Assembly (NCBI RefSeq): GCF_008360935.1
Contig: NZ_SRXO01000011.1
Coordinates: forward strand, 62,001 to 126,000
Source: Siccirubricoccus phaeus
GTDB lineage: Bacteria; Pseudomonadota; Alphaproteobacteria; Acetobacterales; Acetobacteraceae
Direction: 5' to 3'
DNA: 64,000 bases
Shown piece by piece: positions 28,511 to 37,400 of the stretch. The notes beneath the pieces were generated by a model, which saw only the letters and a list, made by a program, of their open reading frames with translations, was not told the origin of the DNA and made no database searches. A program made the translations under genes and the position numbers. Positions within the stretch are counted from its first letter, which is position 1. The number at the start of each line of letters is the position of its first letter.

Positions 28511-29137
28511 ATGCAGCGTCGTGCCCTTCTCGCCCTTCCTTTTCTCCTCCCCCCGCTCACCGCCCTGGCCCAGCCGGCCACGCTGAACGAGCGCGACCGT
28601 GCCGACCTGGCCCGCGCCGAGACCTGGATGAACGGCCTGCAAAGCCTGAAGGCCCGTTTCCTCCAGATCGCCCAGAACGGCGCCAGCGCGGAGGGCACGG
28701 GCTGGATCGTCCGCCCCGGCCGCATGCGCTTCGAATACGATCCGCCGGAGCCCTTGCTGCTGGTGGCCAGCCATGGCCAGTTCTTCTACTTCGACAAGCA
28801 GCTCCGCCAGGCCACCACCGTCGCGCTCTCCGCCACGCCGCTCGGCATCCTGCTGAACGAGAATCTGCGCTTCTCCGGCGATATCACGGTCACCGGGGTG
28901 CAGCGCGGCGGCGGGCTGCTGCGCATCACCCTGTTCCGCACCGGCCGCGCCGCGGAGGGCCGCCTGACCCTGGTCTTCGCCGAGCAGCCCATGGAGCTGA
29001 AGCAATGGGCGGTGGTGGATGCCCAGGGGCGTGAGACCCGTGTCAGCCTGTTCCAGGCGGAGTATGGCGGCCGCTACCCGTCCAGCCTGTTCGAGTTCAA
29101 CGATCCGCGCTTCCGCGAGCAGCTTGGCATTCCGTGA
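28511..29137 (+). CDS. lolA: LolA-like outer-membrane lipoprotein carrier
   Basis: LolA ferries lipoproteins across the periplasm to the outer membrane. The 208-residue protein has a signal peptide (ends ALAQ near residue 21), the MNGLQSLKARFLQ helix, GWIVRPGRMRFEYDPPEP with the lipid-contact strand, and the LLRITLFRTGRAAEGRLTLVF strands. The C-terminal EFNDPRFREQLGIP loop is typical of alphaproteobacterial LolA-like proteins. Confidence 0.85.
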   Translation: MQRRALLALPFLLPPLTALAQPATLNERDRADLARAETWMNGLQSLKARFLQIAQNGASAEGTGWIVRPGRMRFEYDPPEPLLLVASHGQFFYFDKQLRQATTVALSATPLGILLNENLRFSGDITVTGVQRGGGLLRITLFRTGRAAEGRLTLVFAEQPMELKQWAVVDAQGRETRVSLFQAEYGGRYPSSLFEFNDPRFREQLGIP

Positions 29138-29236
29138 GCAGGTGGCGGCGGACTCTGCCGAATTGCATGGCAGATTCGTCCTCCGCTCAAGCTTCTGCAT
29201 CTTGATCGCGCCGCAATCGCGGGGGAAGCTTCCGGG

Positions 29237-30013
29237 GTGATGAAGCCGCTCATTGGCATATCCTGCTGCGTCAAGCCCTTCGGCATCTTTGCCACGCCCA
29301 ATCACGCCGCTTCGGACAGCTATATCCGCGTGGTGCTGGGGCCGGTGGACGGCATTCCCGTGCTGCTGCCCGCGGCCGGGGAGGCGCTGGTGCCGGAAAT
29401 CCTGCCGCGGCTGGATGGGCTGATCCTCACCGGCAGCCGGTCCAATGTCTGCCCCGACTACTATGAAGGCCCGCCGCATGCCGAGGGCACGCCGGAGGAC
29501 AAGGCGCGGGACGCCACCACCCTGCCGCTGATCCGCGCCGCCATCGCCGCCGGCCTGCCGCTGCTGGCCATCTGCCGCGGCTTTCAGGAGCTGAACGTGG
29601 CCCTCGGCGGCAGCCTGGACCAGCGGGTGCAGGATCTGCCCGGGCGGATCGACCATTCCACGCCTTCGGACCAGCGCTTCGCCAGGGTGCGGGTGGCGAA
29701 GGCGCATAATGTCCGGCTGCTGCCGGGCAGCTTCCTGGCGGAGCTGGGCGGCGCCACGGATATTCCGGTGAACTCCCTGCACAACCAGGGCATCGCCCGC
29801 ATCGCGCCGCGGCTGACGGCGGAGGGCTGGGCGCCGGACGGCACCATCGAGGCGGTGCGGGTGAAGGACGCGTCCGGCTTCGCCTACGGCATCCAGTGGC
29901 ACCCGGAATATGATTGGGAAACGGATGCGCTCAGCCGCGCGCTGTTCGAGCGGTTCGGCGCCGCGGCCACGGCCTGGGCGGCCCGCCGGAGCATGCCCCA
30001 GGCGGCGGAATAG
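29237..30013 (+). CDS. Class I glutamine amidotransferase-like hydrolase (PuuD family)
   Basis: The 258-residue protein is a peptidase C26-type enzyme like gamma-glutamyl-GABA hydrolase. It has the nucleophile in AICRGFQELN (C113) and the His/Glu pair in GIQWHPEYDWETD (H222, E224). The N-terminus PLIGISCC is usual for the family. Polyamine breakdown is possible, but no other puu genes are near, so the substrate is unsure. Start is GTG 29237 or the adjacent ATG 29240. Confidence 0.85.
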   Translation: MMKPLIGISCCVKPFGIFATPNHAASDSYIRVVLGPVDGIPVLLPAAGEALVPEILPRLDGLILTGSRSNVCPDYYEGPPHAEGTPEDKARDATTLPLIRAAIAAGLPLLAICRGFQELNVALGGSLDQRVQDLPGRIDHSTPSDQRFARVRVAKAHNVRLLPGSFLAELGGATDIPVNSLHNQGIARIAPRLTAEGWAPDGTIEAVRVKDASGFAYGIQWHPEYDWETDALSRALFERFGAAATAWAARRSMPQAAE

Positions 30014-30294
30014 CCGGGGCGGCCGTCCTGCCGGCCGGATCGAAGCGGGCCGGGCCCCGCCATGCCGAATCGAAGCAGGCCGATTCTTCCCATGCCCGGA
30101 GGCCAGCGGGGGATGTGGCTGCCTCCTCGGCGGCCCGTGCCGCTGGTGCCAGCCGCCCGGCATCTGCCCTGGCGCGCGGCGCCGCCCGGCGCCAGCCTCA
30201 CACCTGCGCGAAATGTCCTGCGCGCTACAACTTTATTCGTGGAGTCGCGCAATCGCCTTTTGCGTCTTTGGCAACAACACGCTAGTCTCCACTC
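30014..30294. other. Intergenic stretch upstream of a candidate small RNA
   Basis: No gene is supported. A possible promoter for the small RNA lies near the right end: TTGCGT followed after 17 bases by TAGTCT. This is a loose match to the sigma-70 pattern and is inferred only from its position. Confidence 0.35.
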
Positions 30295-30413
30295 ACCAGC
30301 CCCCCCAATAGGCTGGAGGTCGATGTCCGGACTCCCCTGCCGGCTCGCCCGACCTTTCCGATCGGAAACTACAACAACGGCGCCCGGACACCCCCCTGTC
30401 CGGGCGCTTTTTT
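30295..30413 (+). ncRNA. Candidate small RNA with three stem-loops
   Basis: The sequence folds by eye into three hairpins. The first pairs AGGTCG (30317-30322) with CGACCT (30350-30355) and contains an inner CCGG-ACTCCCCTG-CCGG loop. The second is the perfect palindrome TTTCCGATCGGAAA (30355-30368). The third is a strong intrinsic terminator. Both larger loops are C-rich (CTCCCC and CCCCCC), as in alphaproteobacterial small RNAs that pair with ribosome-binding sites. The 5' end is a guess. No named RNA family was recognised. Confidence 0.6.
30380..30413 (+). terminator. Intrinsic terminator
   Basis: A perfect 11-bp stem, GCGCCCGGACA and TGTCCGGGCGC, with a six-C loop is followed directly by six T residues (30408-30413). 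This is the clearest Rho-independent terminator in the window. No protein gene ends just upstream, which supports an RNA gene. Confidence 0.9.
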
Positions 30414-30440
30414 GTGGTCGGGGAAGAATTACCCGTGAGG

Positions 30441-30461
30441 ACTTAAAGTATCACTTTAAGT
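30441..30461. promoter_or_regulatory. AT-rich 21-bp palindrome, likely operator
   Basis: A perfect inverted repeat with 9-bp arms, ACTTAAAGT-ATC-ACTTTAAGT, lies 78 bp before the FAH-family gene. It is strikingly AT-rich against its surroundings. It is probably a dimeric regulator's binding site. The regulator is unknown. Confidence 0.6.
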
Positions 30462-30539
30462 TCGGGCGGCCCGGGGTCGGGGCTGTTCGGGGCGGGTGGC
30501 GCGCGGTATGGCAGGGGCGAGACAAGCAAGGGTCCCGCC

Positions 30540-31226
30540 ATGTCGGACTATGTCATCGCCCCGCCGGTGATCGCCGCCGTCCCCGTCAAGGGCAGCAGCC
30601 AGATGTTCCCGGTGCGCCGCATCTTCTGCGTCGGCCGCAATTACGCGGAACACGCCATCGAGATGGGCAGCGACCCGACCCGCGAGCCGCCCTTCTACTT
30701 CACCAAACCCGCCGATGCGCTGGTGGTGAACGACGCCGACATGCCCTACCCGCCGATGTCGAAGTCGCTGCATTACGAGATGGAGCTGGTGGTCGCCATC
30801 GGCGCGGCGGGCGCGAATATCAGCGTGGCGGATGCGCTGGGGCATGTGTGGGGCTATTGCGCGGGGTTGGACATGACCCGGCGGGATCTGCAGAACGAGG
30901 CGAAGAAGACCGGCCGCCCCTGGGACATGGGCAAGGGCTTCGACCTTTCCGCGCCGATGGGCGCGCTGGTGCCGGCCAGGGGCGTCGATCCCTCCAAGGG
31001 GAAGATCGAACTGCGGGTGAACGGCAAGGTGGTGCAGTCCTCCGACCTCGCCAAGCTGATCTGGAGCGTGCCGGAGGTGATCTCCAACCTCTCCCACCTG
31101 GTGCGGCTGGCGCCGGGTGACCTGATCATGACCGGCACGCCGGAAGGCGTCGGCCCGGTGGTGAAGGGCGATGTGCTGGAGGGGTTCGTGGAGGGCGTGG
31201 GCGAGGTGCGGACAAGGATCGTCTAG
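30540..31226 (+). CDS. Fumarylacetoacetate hydrolase (FAH) family protein
   Basis: The 228-residue protein has the FAH fold: [30 protein letters not shown], the metal ligands in [26 protein letters not shown] and [18 protein letters not shown]. It is closest in pattern to fumarylpyruvate or related diketoacid hydrolases in aromatic-acid breakdown. The exact substrate is unknown. No other pathway genes lie nearby. A palindrome upstream suggests dedicated control. Confidence 0.88.
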   Translation: MSDYVIAPPVIAAVPVKGSSQMFPVRRIFCVGRNYAEHAIEMGSDPTREPPFYFTKPADALVVNDADMPYPPMSKSLHYEMELVVAIGAAGANISVADALGHVWGYCAGLDMTRRDLQNEAKKTGRPWDMGKGFDLSAPMGALVPARGVDPSKGKIELRVNGKVVQSSDLAKLIWSVPEVISNLSHLVRLAPGDLIMTGTPEGVGPVVKGDVLEGFVEGVGEVRTRIV

Positions 31227-31380
31227 GAACTTCCGACGACGCCGCTGGCGCGGCGCCGCGGGGGCCCCGGAGTCGCTCTGCGAGCAGCGGCTTGCACAGC
31301 CCGCCGTGGCGGGACGCCGGGCGGCCCAGGATCGGCCGCTGCGGCTTGATCCCATGGGCGGGAGGCGGTAGCGCGGGAGG
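31227..31380. repeat. Degenerate copy of the two-hairpin repeat
   Basis: The gap contains GGGGCCCCGGAGTCGCTCTG followed by GCACAGCCCGCCGTGGCGGG, the same order as in the copies at 14285, 26882, 32300 and 56560 (reverse). Stems are less perfect here. The xthA leader occupies the right end. Confidence 0.45.
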
Positions 31381-32190
31381 ATGACCGCGCTCCGCATCGC
31401 CACCTGGAACATCAATTCCGTCCGCCTCCGCCGCCCGCTGCTCGCCGATCTCGTCGGCGCGCTGGCGCCCGATGTGCTCTGCCTGCAGGAGACGAAATGC
31501 CCGGACGAGCTCTTCCCGCTGGAGGAGCTGAAGGCGGCGGGGTTTCCCTACGTCGCGCACCGCGGGATGAAGGGGTATAACGGCGTCGCCATCCTCTCCC
31601 GCATCCCCTTCGCGGTGCGGGCGGAGGATCCGGACTGGTGCGGCAAGGGGGATTGCCGGCATCTCGGCGTGGCGCTGGAGCTGCCGGGCGGGGCGCTGGA
31701 GCTGCACGACTTCTACGTGCCCGCCGGCGGCGACGTCCCGGACCCCAAGCTCAACCCGAAATTCGCGCATAAGCTGGACTTCGTCGCGGAGGCGACGGCC
31801 TGGTGCCTGGAACGCGGCCCGGCGCGGCGGGCGGTGATGGTGGGCGACCTCAACATCGCGCCGCTGGAGCATGATGTGTGGAGCCACAAGCAGCTTCTCG
31901 ACGTCGTCTCCCACACCCCCGTCGAGGTGGCGGCGCTGACCGCCTGGCAGCAGGCAGGGGCGTGGCACGATGCGGTGCGCCATTTCGTGCCGGCGGAGCA
32001 GAAGCTCTACACATGGTGGTCCTACCGGGCGCGGGATTGGGAGGCGTCCGATCGCGGGCGGCGGCTGGATCATATCTGGGTCAGCCAGGACCTCGCCGGC
32101 GGGCTGCGGCGGCATGAGATATTGAAGCCGGCGCGCGGCTGGCCGCAGGCCAGCGACCATGTGCCGGTGATGGTCGAGCTGGAGGTCTAG
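31381..32190 (+). CDS. xthA: Exodeoxyribonuclease III (AP endonuclease)
   Basis: XthA acts at abasic sites and degrades duplex DNA 3'-5'. The 269-residue protein has the exonuclease-endonuclease-phosphatase motifs: TWNINSVRLR, LCLQETKCPDE (metal glutamate), HDFYVPAGGD (catalytic tyrosine), VGDLNIAP, and SDRGRRLDHIWVS with SDHVPV at the end. Length is standard. Confidence 0.95.
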   Translation: MTALRIATWNINSVRLRRPLLADLVGALAPDVLCLQETKCPDELFPLEELKAAGFPYVAHRGMKGYNGVAILSRIPFAVRAEDPDWCGKGDCRHLGVALELPGGALELHDFYVPAGGDVPDPKLNPKFAHKLDFVAEATAWCLERGPARRAVMVGDLNIAPLEHDVWSHKQLLDVVSHTPVEVAALTAWQQAGAWHDAVRHFVPAEQKLYTWWSYRARDWEASDRGRRLDHIWVSQDLAGGLRRHEILKPARGWPQASDHVPVMVELEV

Positions 32191-32401
32191 TTCTTCCCCG
32201 CGAAGCCCCTTCGCGCCTTCGCGCGGCCCCGGATTTGCCCCGGACTGGCGCTGCGCGCCGCCGCGGCGCCCGCAATCGCCCGATCGGCTGCGGCCCTGCA
32301 CAGCCTGTCGCGGCAAAGCCACGCCAGGGCAGCGGGCGGCGCCCTGCCAGCCACCGCGCTCCCCGACCAGGCGCCGACGCCGCCGCTCCGGCCGGGCGCG
32401 C
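32191..32401. repeat. Gene-free stretch with two-hairpin-type repeat copy
   Basis: A hairpin CCTGTCGCGGC-AAA-GCCACGCCAGG at 32304-32328 recalls the second hairpin at 14396 and 56560. It is preceded by CCCGGATTTGCC-like sequence. No gene is supported here. Confidence 0.45.
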
Positions 32402-32508
32402 CTAGAGCGGGATCGGTTGAGCTGCGCTCACCCGCCCCGCTCTGGCTCATTGTTCGGTCGCGTGATTCACGGTTTCAGTCGATTCGACCTCAACCGATCA
32501 CGCTCTAG
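32402..32508. mobile_element. 107-bp CTAGAGC element with terminal inverted repeats
   Basis: The ends are 19-bp inverted repeats with one mismatch: CTAGAGCGGGATCGGTTGA at the left, and the complement of CTAGAGCGTGATCGGTTGA at the right. It has no coding capacity. Half of a similar element occurs at 43452-43506. MITE-like origin is inferred; a purely structural repeat is the alternative. Confidence 0.65.
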
Positions 32509-32693
32509 GCCACGGCCATGGTCCCAAGGTCGGGCCGAGGGCGTCGCGCCTTGGGCGCTCCCCCGACTCTCCAGGCCCTCTCCACGCTCTCCAGCGCATC
32601 GTTCCGGTGACCCGTGTCACCGACAGGCCCGGGCAAGCCGGCCAACCTCCGCGCCATGCCGTAACCGGCCCCCCTCCAGCGTGGAGACCGCCC

Positions 32694-33389
32694 ATGCCGC
32701 CCCGCCCTGTCCTGATCGTCGAAGACGATGCCGTGCTCTGCGAAACCCTCTTCGAGCAGCTCAGCCAGGAAGGCGAATTCGCGCCCCAGATCGCCGACAC
32801 CACCGCCGCCGCGGCGGAGAAGCTGGCCGGCCCGGTGCGCTTCGACGCCATCCTGCTCGATCTCGGCCTGCCGGACGGCGACGGACGGGAATTCTGCGCC
32901 AGGCTGCGCGAGGAAGGGCAGAGAATGCCTATCATCATGCTCACCGGCCGGGACCGGGAGGAGGATGTGGTGCAGGGCCTGGATGCCGGCGCCAATGACT
33001 ACCTGGCCAAGCCCTTCCGGCTGAACGAGCTGCTGGCGCGGCTGCGCGCCCAGCTCCGCATCCACGACAATTCGGAGGATGCGGTGTTCCCGATCGGCCC
33101 GCATCTCTTCCGCCCGGCGGCGCGGCTGCTGGTGGAGCCGACGCGGAACCGCAAGGTGCGGCTGACGGCGAAGGAGAGCAGCATCCTGAAATATCTCTAC
33201 CGCGCCGGCGGCCGCGCGGTGCCGCGGGAGAAGCTGCTGGAGGAGGTGTGGGGGTACAACGCCGCCGTCTGCACCCATACGGTGGAGACGCATATCTACC
33301 GGCTGCGGCAGAAGATCGAGCCGAATCCGGCGATGGCGCAATTGCTGCTGACGGAGAGTGGGGGGTATTGCCTGATGGCGGGGGCGTAG
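32694..33389 (+). CDS. OmpR/PhoB-type response regulator
   Basis: The 231-residue protein has a receiver domain (acidic pocket E10, D11, D12; phospho-acceptor D56 in LLDLGLPDGDG; T84; K106) and a C-terminal winged helix (about 131-231) with ESSILKYLYRAGGRAVPREK and TVETHIYRLRQKIEP. No sensor kinase is adjacent, so its partner must lie elsewhere. ATG 32694 has GGAG upstream and gives standard length. The stretch 32509-32693 is leader. Confidence 0.92.
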   Translation: MPPRPVLIVEDDAVLCETLFEQLSQEGEFAPQIADTTAAAAEKLAGPVRFDAILLDLGLPDGDGREFCARLREEGQRMPIIMLTGRDREEDVVQGLDAGANDYLAKPFRLNELLARLRAQLRIHDNSEDAVFPIGPHLFRPAARLLVEPTRNRKVRLTAKESSILKYLYRAGGRAVPREKLLEEVWGYNAAVCTHTVETHIYRLRQKIEPNPAMAQLLLTESGGYCLMAGA

Positions 33390-33474
33390 CTCTTACGCGG
33401 TCGAGGCAGCGGCCGGCGCTTCCTAGGATCGAGACAATAGCGGCAGGCCGGCTAGGCTGCCGCCGCCGCCGCGG

Positions 33475-33960
33475 TCACGCTGCCTCAAGGTTCCTGACCC
33501 CTCTGTCGAAGTATTCGGCAGGGTTCCTCTTTCGCTTGTCGAGGGGCAGGCGCCGATAGATCGCCGCGTAGCCATCACCGACTTTGACATCGTTCACAAC
33601 GACGTCCTTTAGCGTGGCAATGAGATGGCTTGGGCGCTGCGGCTCGATGGAGAAGCGGAAGCCATGCGGAGCGCCGAAGATGGCATTCTCCCACGCCGGG
33701 CTGACCACGTGAATCTGCATCGGGCTGATGCCGGCGGGCAGCGGACGGATCCGGAAGGCGCGCAGCAGGCGCTCGAAAATCCAGCGTGGGCCTCGGGTAT
33801 CCACCATGGGCGACACGAGCACAAAGTGCCATTCATCAGTGTCCCGATTGCGGACCCAGGCTGCGGCATAGGCGTGAAAGCCAATCTCGTCAGTCAAGTC
33901 CAAAAGCGCAGCACCGGCAGCTTCGCGCTCAGGATCTAGCTCTACATCATCAGCAGCCAT
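33475..33960 (-). CDS. Uncharacterised partner protein of a HEPN gene
   Basis: The 161-residue protein is not recognised. It has an acidic N-terminus (MAADDVELDPEREAAG), a mixed strand region (HAYAAAWVRNRDTDEWHFVL) and a segment WIFERLLRAFRIRPLPAGIS, then SHLIATLKDVVVNDVKVGDG and a basic C-terminus. There is no signal or membrane segment. Its start overlaps the HEPN gene's end by 19 bases, implying co-translation. Base composition is visibly less GC-rich than its neighbours, suggesting transfer. It could be the antitoxin or target-binding half of a module, which is inference. Confidence 0.7.
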   Translation of the reverse strand: MAADDVELDPEREAAGAALLDLTDEIGFHAYAAAWVRNRDTDEWHFVLVSPMVDTRGPRWIFERLLRAFRIRPLPAGISPMQIHVVSPAWENAIFGAPHGFRFSIEPQRPSHLIATLKDVVVNDVKVGDGYAAIYRRLPLDKRKRNPAEYFDRGVRNLEAA

Positions 33961-34358
33961 GCCACGAGCCTTTCTGCAGCATCGACCATGTCATCGACCA
34001 TTGGCGCAGACAGCGGCTTGTCAGGGTATCGGCTAGCCATAGAGAATTCCTTAGCAACCACCCATGCCACCCCGACTTCCGTAACGTACCTTATCTCGGC
34101 CTCAACGTCCTGAAGAAGGCCGGCGATACGCAGCAGTTGTTCAAAATTGTGAACATACAAGTCGCCGCGCTCTGATCTTCCAGGCCAGCGATTGAGGCCG
34201 TTGCGCCTCATGATCAGACTCTTGATGGCGCACTCGACGCCAAGCCCCGCCATGCTATAAGCTTGCCTTGGCATGAGTTTTCTTAGCGCTAAGGCAGACT
34301 CTGCATAGCGCTGCGCCTCTTTCGCCCAGCCATCGGGCGTGGGGTCATTTTCAACCAC
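33942..34358 (-). CDS. HEPN-domain protein
   Basis: The 138-residue helical protein matches the HEPN pattern: WAKEAQRYAESALALRKLM, then AYSMAGLGVECAIKSLIMRR and YVHNFEQLLRIAGLL. An R-x5-H arrangement (RGDLYVH) could be the RNase motif, but the usual motif lies later in many families, so catalytic activity is uncertain. HEPN proteins are often RNase toxins in two-gene systems. Start is the GTG at 34358, with no clear ribosome site. It is the first gene of the lower-GC pair. Confidence 0.72.
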   Translation of the reverse strand: MVENDPTPDGWAKEAQRYAESALALRKLMPRQAYSMAGLGVECAIKSLIMRRNGLNRWPGRSERGDLYVHNFEQLLRIAGLLQDVEAEIRYVTEVGVAWVVAKEFSMASRYPDKPLSAPMVDDMVDAAERLVAWLLMM

Positions 34359-34385
34359 GCCCGGGCATTGACTTGGCTTGCACCT

Positions 34386-34405
34386 TTCGAACCTTCTACT
34401 TCGAA
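34386..34405 (-). promoter_or_regulatory. Paired TTCGAA sites upstream of the HEPN gene
   Basis: Two TTCGAA palindromes (34386-34391 and 34400-34405) are separated by eight bases, 28 bp before the HEPN start. Paired symmetric sites at this place fit autoregulation, which is common for toxin-antitoxin operons. This is only positional inference. Confidence 0.45.
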
Positions 34406-34487
34406 ATGAGTCTGCGGGGCCAGCTGGCTGGCGTCAAGACCGGGAGAAGGAGAAGTCAGGCAGAGGGCCCGATCTCCCCCCTCACCG

Positions 34488-37400
34488 TCAATGCGCCGGA
34501 TGCGGTGCCGCCCCGTGCTGCGCCTCGGCCTTCTGCTTCCGCGCCATGGCCCGCGCCAGCACGTAGAACACCGGCGTGAAGAGCAGCCCGAACGCCGTCA
34601 CCCCCAGCATGCCGGCGAACACCGCCGTGCCGAGGCTCTGCCGCATTTCCGCACCGGCCCCGGTGGCGACCGCCAGCGGCAGCACGCCCAGGATGAAGGC
34701 CAGCGAGGTCATCAGGATCGGCCGCAGCCGCGTCCGTGCCGCCGCCGCCGCCGCCTCCCAGCGCGTCATCCCCGCCGCCTCCGCCGCGCGGGCGAATTCG
34801 ACGATGAGGATGGCGTTCTTCGCCGCCAGGCCGACCAGCACGACCAGCCCGACCTGGACCAGCACGTTGTTGTCCAGCCCCCGCCACAGCACGCCGGCCA
34901 GCGCGGCGAGGACGGACATCGGCGCGATCAGCACCACCGCCAGCGGCAGCAGCCAGCTTTCGTAGAGGGCCGCCAGCAGCAGGAAGACGAAGACCACGGC
35001 CAGCCCGAAGGCGATGGGCGCGGTATTGCCCTGCTGCGTCTCCTGCAGCGCGATCTCCGTCCATTCATAGCCGAAGCCGTCCGGCAGCCGCTCCGCCAGC
35101 AGCTTCTGCATGGCGGCGATGGCCTGGCCGGTGGAGACGCCCGGCTTCGCCGCGCCCTGGATCTCCGCCGCGGGGTAGAGGTTGTAGCGCGGCACCCGAT
35201 AGGGCGCGGTGTCGTCGCGGAACTCCGCCAGCGCGCCGATCGGCACCATCTCGCCATCGTCGTTGCGCGTGCGCAGCAGCGCCACGTCGCGCGGAGTGCG
35301 GCGCTGGTCTTCCTCGGCCTGGGCGGTGACGCGGTAGGTGCGGCCGAGGATGTTGAAGTCGTTCACGAAGATCGACCCGAGATAGTAGGAGAGCGTCTCC
35401 GAGACGCGGGCCAGCGGCACGCCCAGCACCTCCGCCTTGGTCCGGTCCACCTCGGCCCGCAGCGTGGGCGTGGAGGTGTTGAACAGGGTGAAGGCCATGG
35501 CGATTTCCGGCAGCCCGTTGGCGGCGGCGACGATCTCGCCCGTCGCCTGTTCCAGCGCCCGCGCGCCCTGGCCGGTGCGGTCCTGGACGTACAGCTTGAA
35601 GCCGCCGCCGGTGCCGATGCCAGGCACGGAAGGCGGCGGGATGACGAGGGCCAGCGCCTCCCGCTCCGCCCCCAGCCGCGCCTGCACCTCGCCGATCAGG
35701 GCGGGGTAGGAGATGCCGTGGGCGACGCGGTCCTCGAAGGGCTGCAGGCCGAGGAAGATCACGCCGGTATTCGGCGCGTTGGTGAAGGTGGCGCCGTCGA
35801 AGCCGACGAAGGCCACGGCGTCCTTCACCCCCGGGATCTGCAGCACGGTCTCCGAGGCGCGGCGGATCACCGCATCCGTCCGGGCCAGCGAGGCGCCCGG
35901 GGGAAGCTGGAAGGCGGCGATCAGGTAGCCGCGGTCGAGCGGCGGGATCAGGCCGGTCGGCGTGCTCTGCACGGTGTGCCCGGTCAGCCCCAGCAGCCCG
36001 GCATAGAGCAGCAGCAGCAGGACGGAGAGCCGCACCAGCCGCCGAGTCAGGGCGCCATAGCCGAGCGACAGCGCCTCGAACAGCCGGTTGAAGCCGCGGA
36101 AGAACAGGCCGAAGGGCGCGAAGAGCCAGCGCCACGGCTTGCCCAACTCGCCATGGGCGTGCGGCTTCAGCAGCAGCGCGGCCAGGGCCGGGGAGAGGGT
36201 CAGCGAGACCAGCGCCGACAGCAGGGTGGCGACGGCGATGGTGGCGGCGAATTGCCGGTAGAAGGCGCCGGCAATGCCCTCGATGAAGGCCGTCGGCACG
36301 AAGACGGCGCAGAGCACCAAGGCGATGGCGATCAGCGCGAAGCCGACCTCATCCATGGTGCGCTCCGCCGCCTCCCGCGCAGGCATGCCCTCGGCCAGAT
36401 GGCGCTCCACATTCTCCACCACCACGATGGCGTCGTCCACGACGATGCCGATGGCGAGGATCAGGCCGAACATGGAGAGCGTGTTCAGCGAAAGCCCCAT
36501 CGCTCCCATGAAGGCGAAGGTGCCGATGATGGAGACGGGAATGGCAAGCAGCGGGATGATCGCCGCGCGCCAGGATTGCAGGAAGAGGATGACCACCAGC
36601 ACCACCAGCGCCACCGCCTCGGCGAAGGTGTGGGTGACGGCCTCCATGCTCTGGGCGATGAAGCGCGTCGGGTCATAGACCACGCTGTAGGTGAGGCCGG
36701 AGGGGAAGCTGTGCGCCAGCTCCGCCATGGTGCTGCGCACCGCGTCGGCGGTGGCAAGCGCGTTGGAGCCCGGGCGCTGGTAGATGACGATGGCGGTCGC
36801 CACCTTGTTGTTCAGCAGGGCATTCACCGTGTAGTCCTGGCTGCCCAGCTCCACCCGCGCCACATCCTTCACCCGCAGCGGCGCGCCGCCGGTGCCGGTG
36901 GTGATGACGATCTCGCCGAATTGCTCCGGCGTGATCAGCCGCCCCAGCGCCTGCACGTTGAGCTGGAAGGCCTGGCCGGTGTTGTCCGCGGTCGGCGGCT
37001 GGTTCAGCCCGCCGGCCGCTACCTGCAGATTCGCACGGCGCAGGGCCGCCACCACCTCGCCTGGCGTCAGGCCGCGGGCGGCGACGCGCGCCGGGTCCAG
37101 CCAGATGCGCATGGCGTAGTCGCGCGCGCCGAAGACCTGCGCATCGCCCACGCCATCCAGCCGGGCCAGCCGGTCCCGCACGTTGATGGTGGCGTAGTTC
37201 GAGATGTACTGCTGGTCGCGGCTGTCATCCGGCGACAGCATGTGCACGACCATCAGCAGGTCGGGCGACGCCTTGCGGACAACGATGCCGAGGCGCTGCA
37301 CCTCCTCCGGCAGCCGGGGCAGGGCGACGGCGGTGCGGTTCTGCACCAGCACCTGCGCCTGGTCCACATCCGTGCCCTGGCGGAAGACGACGTTGATCGT

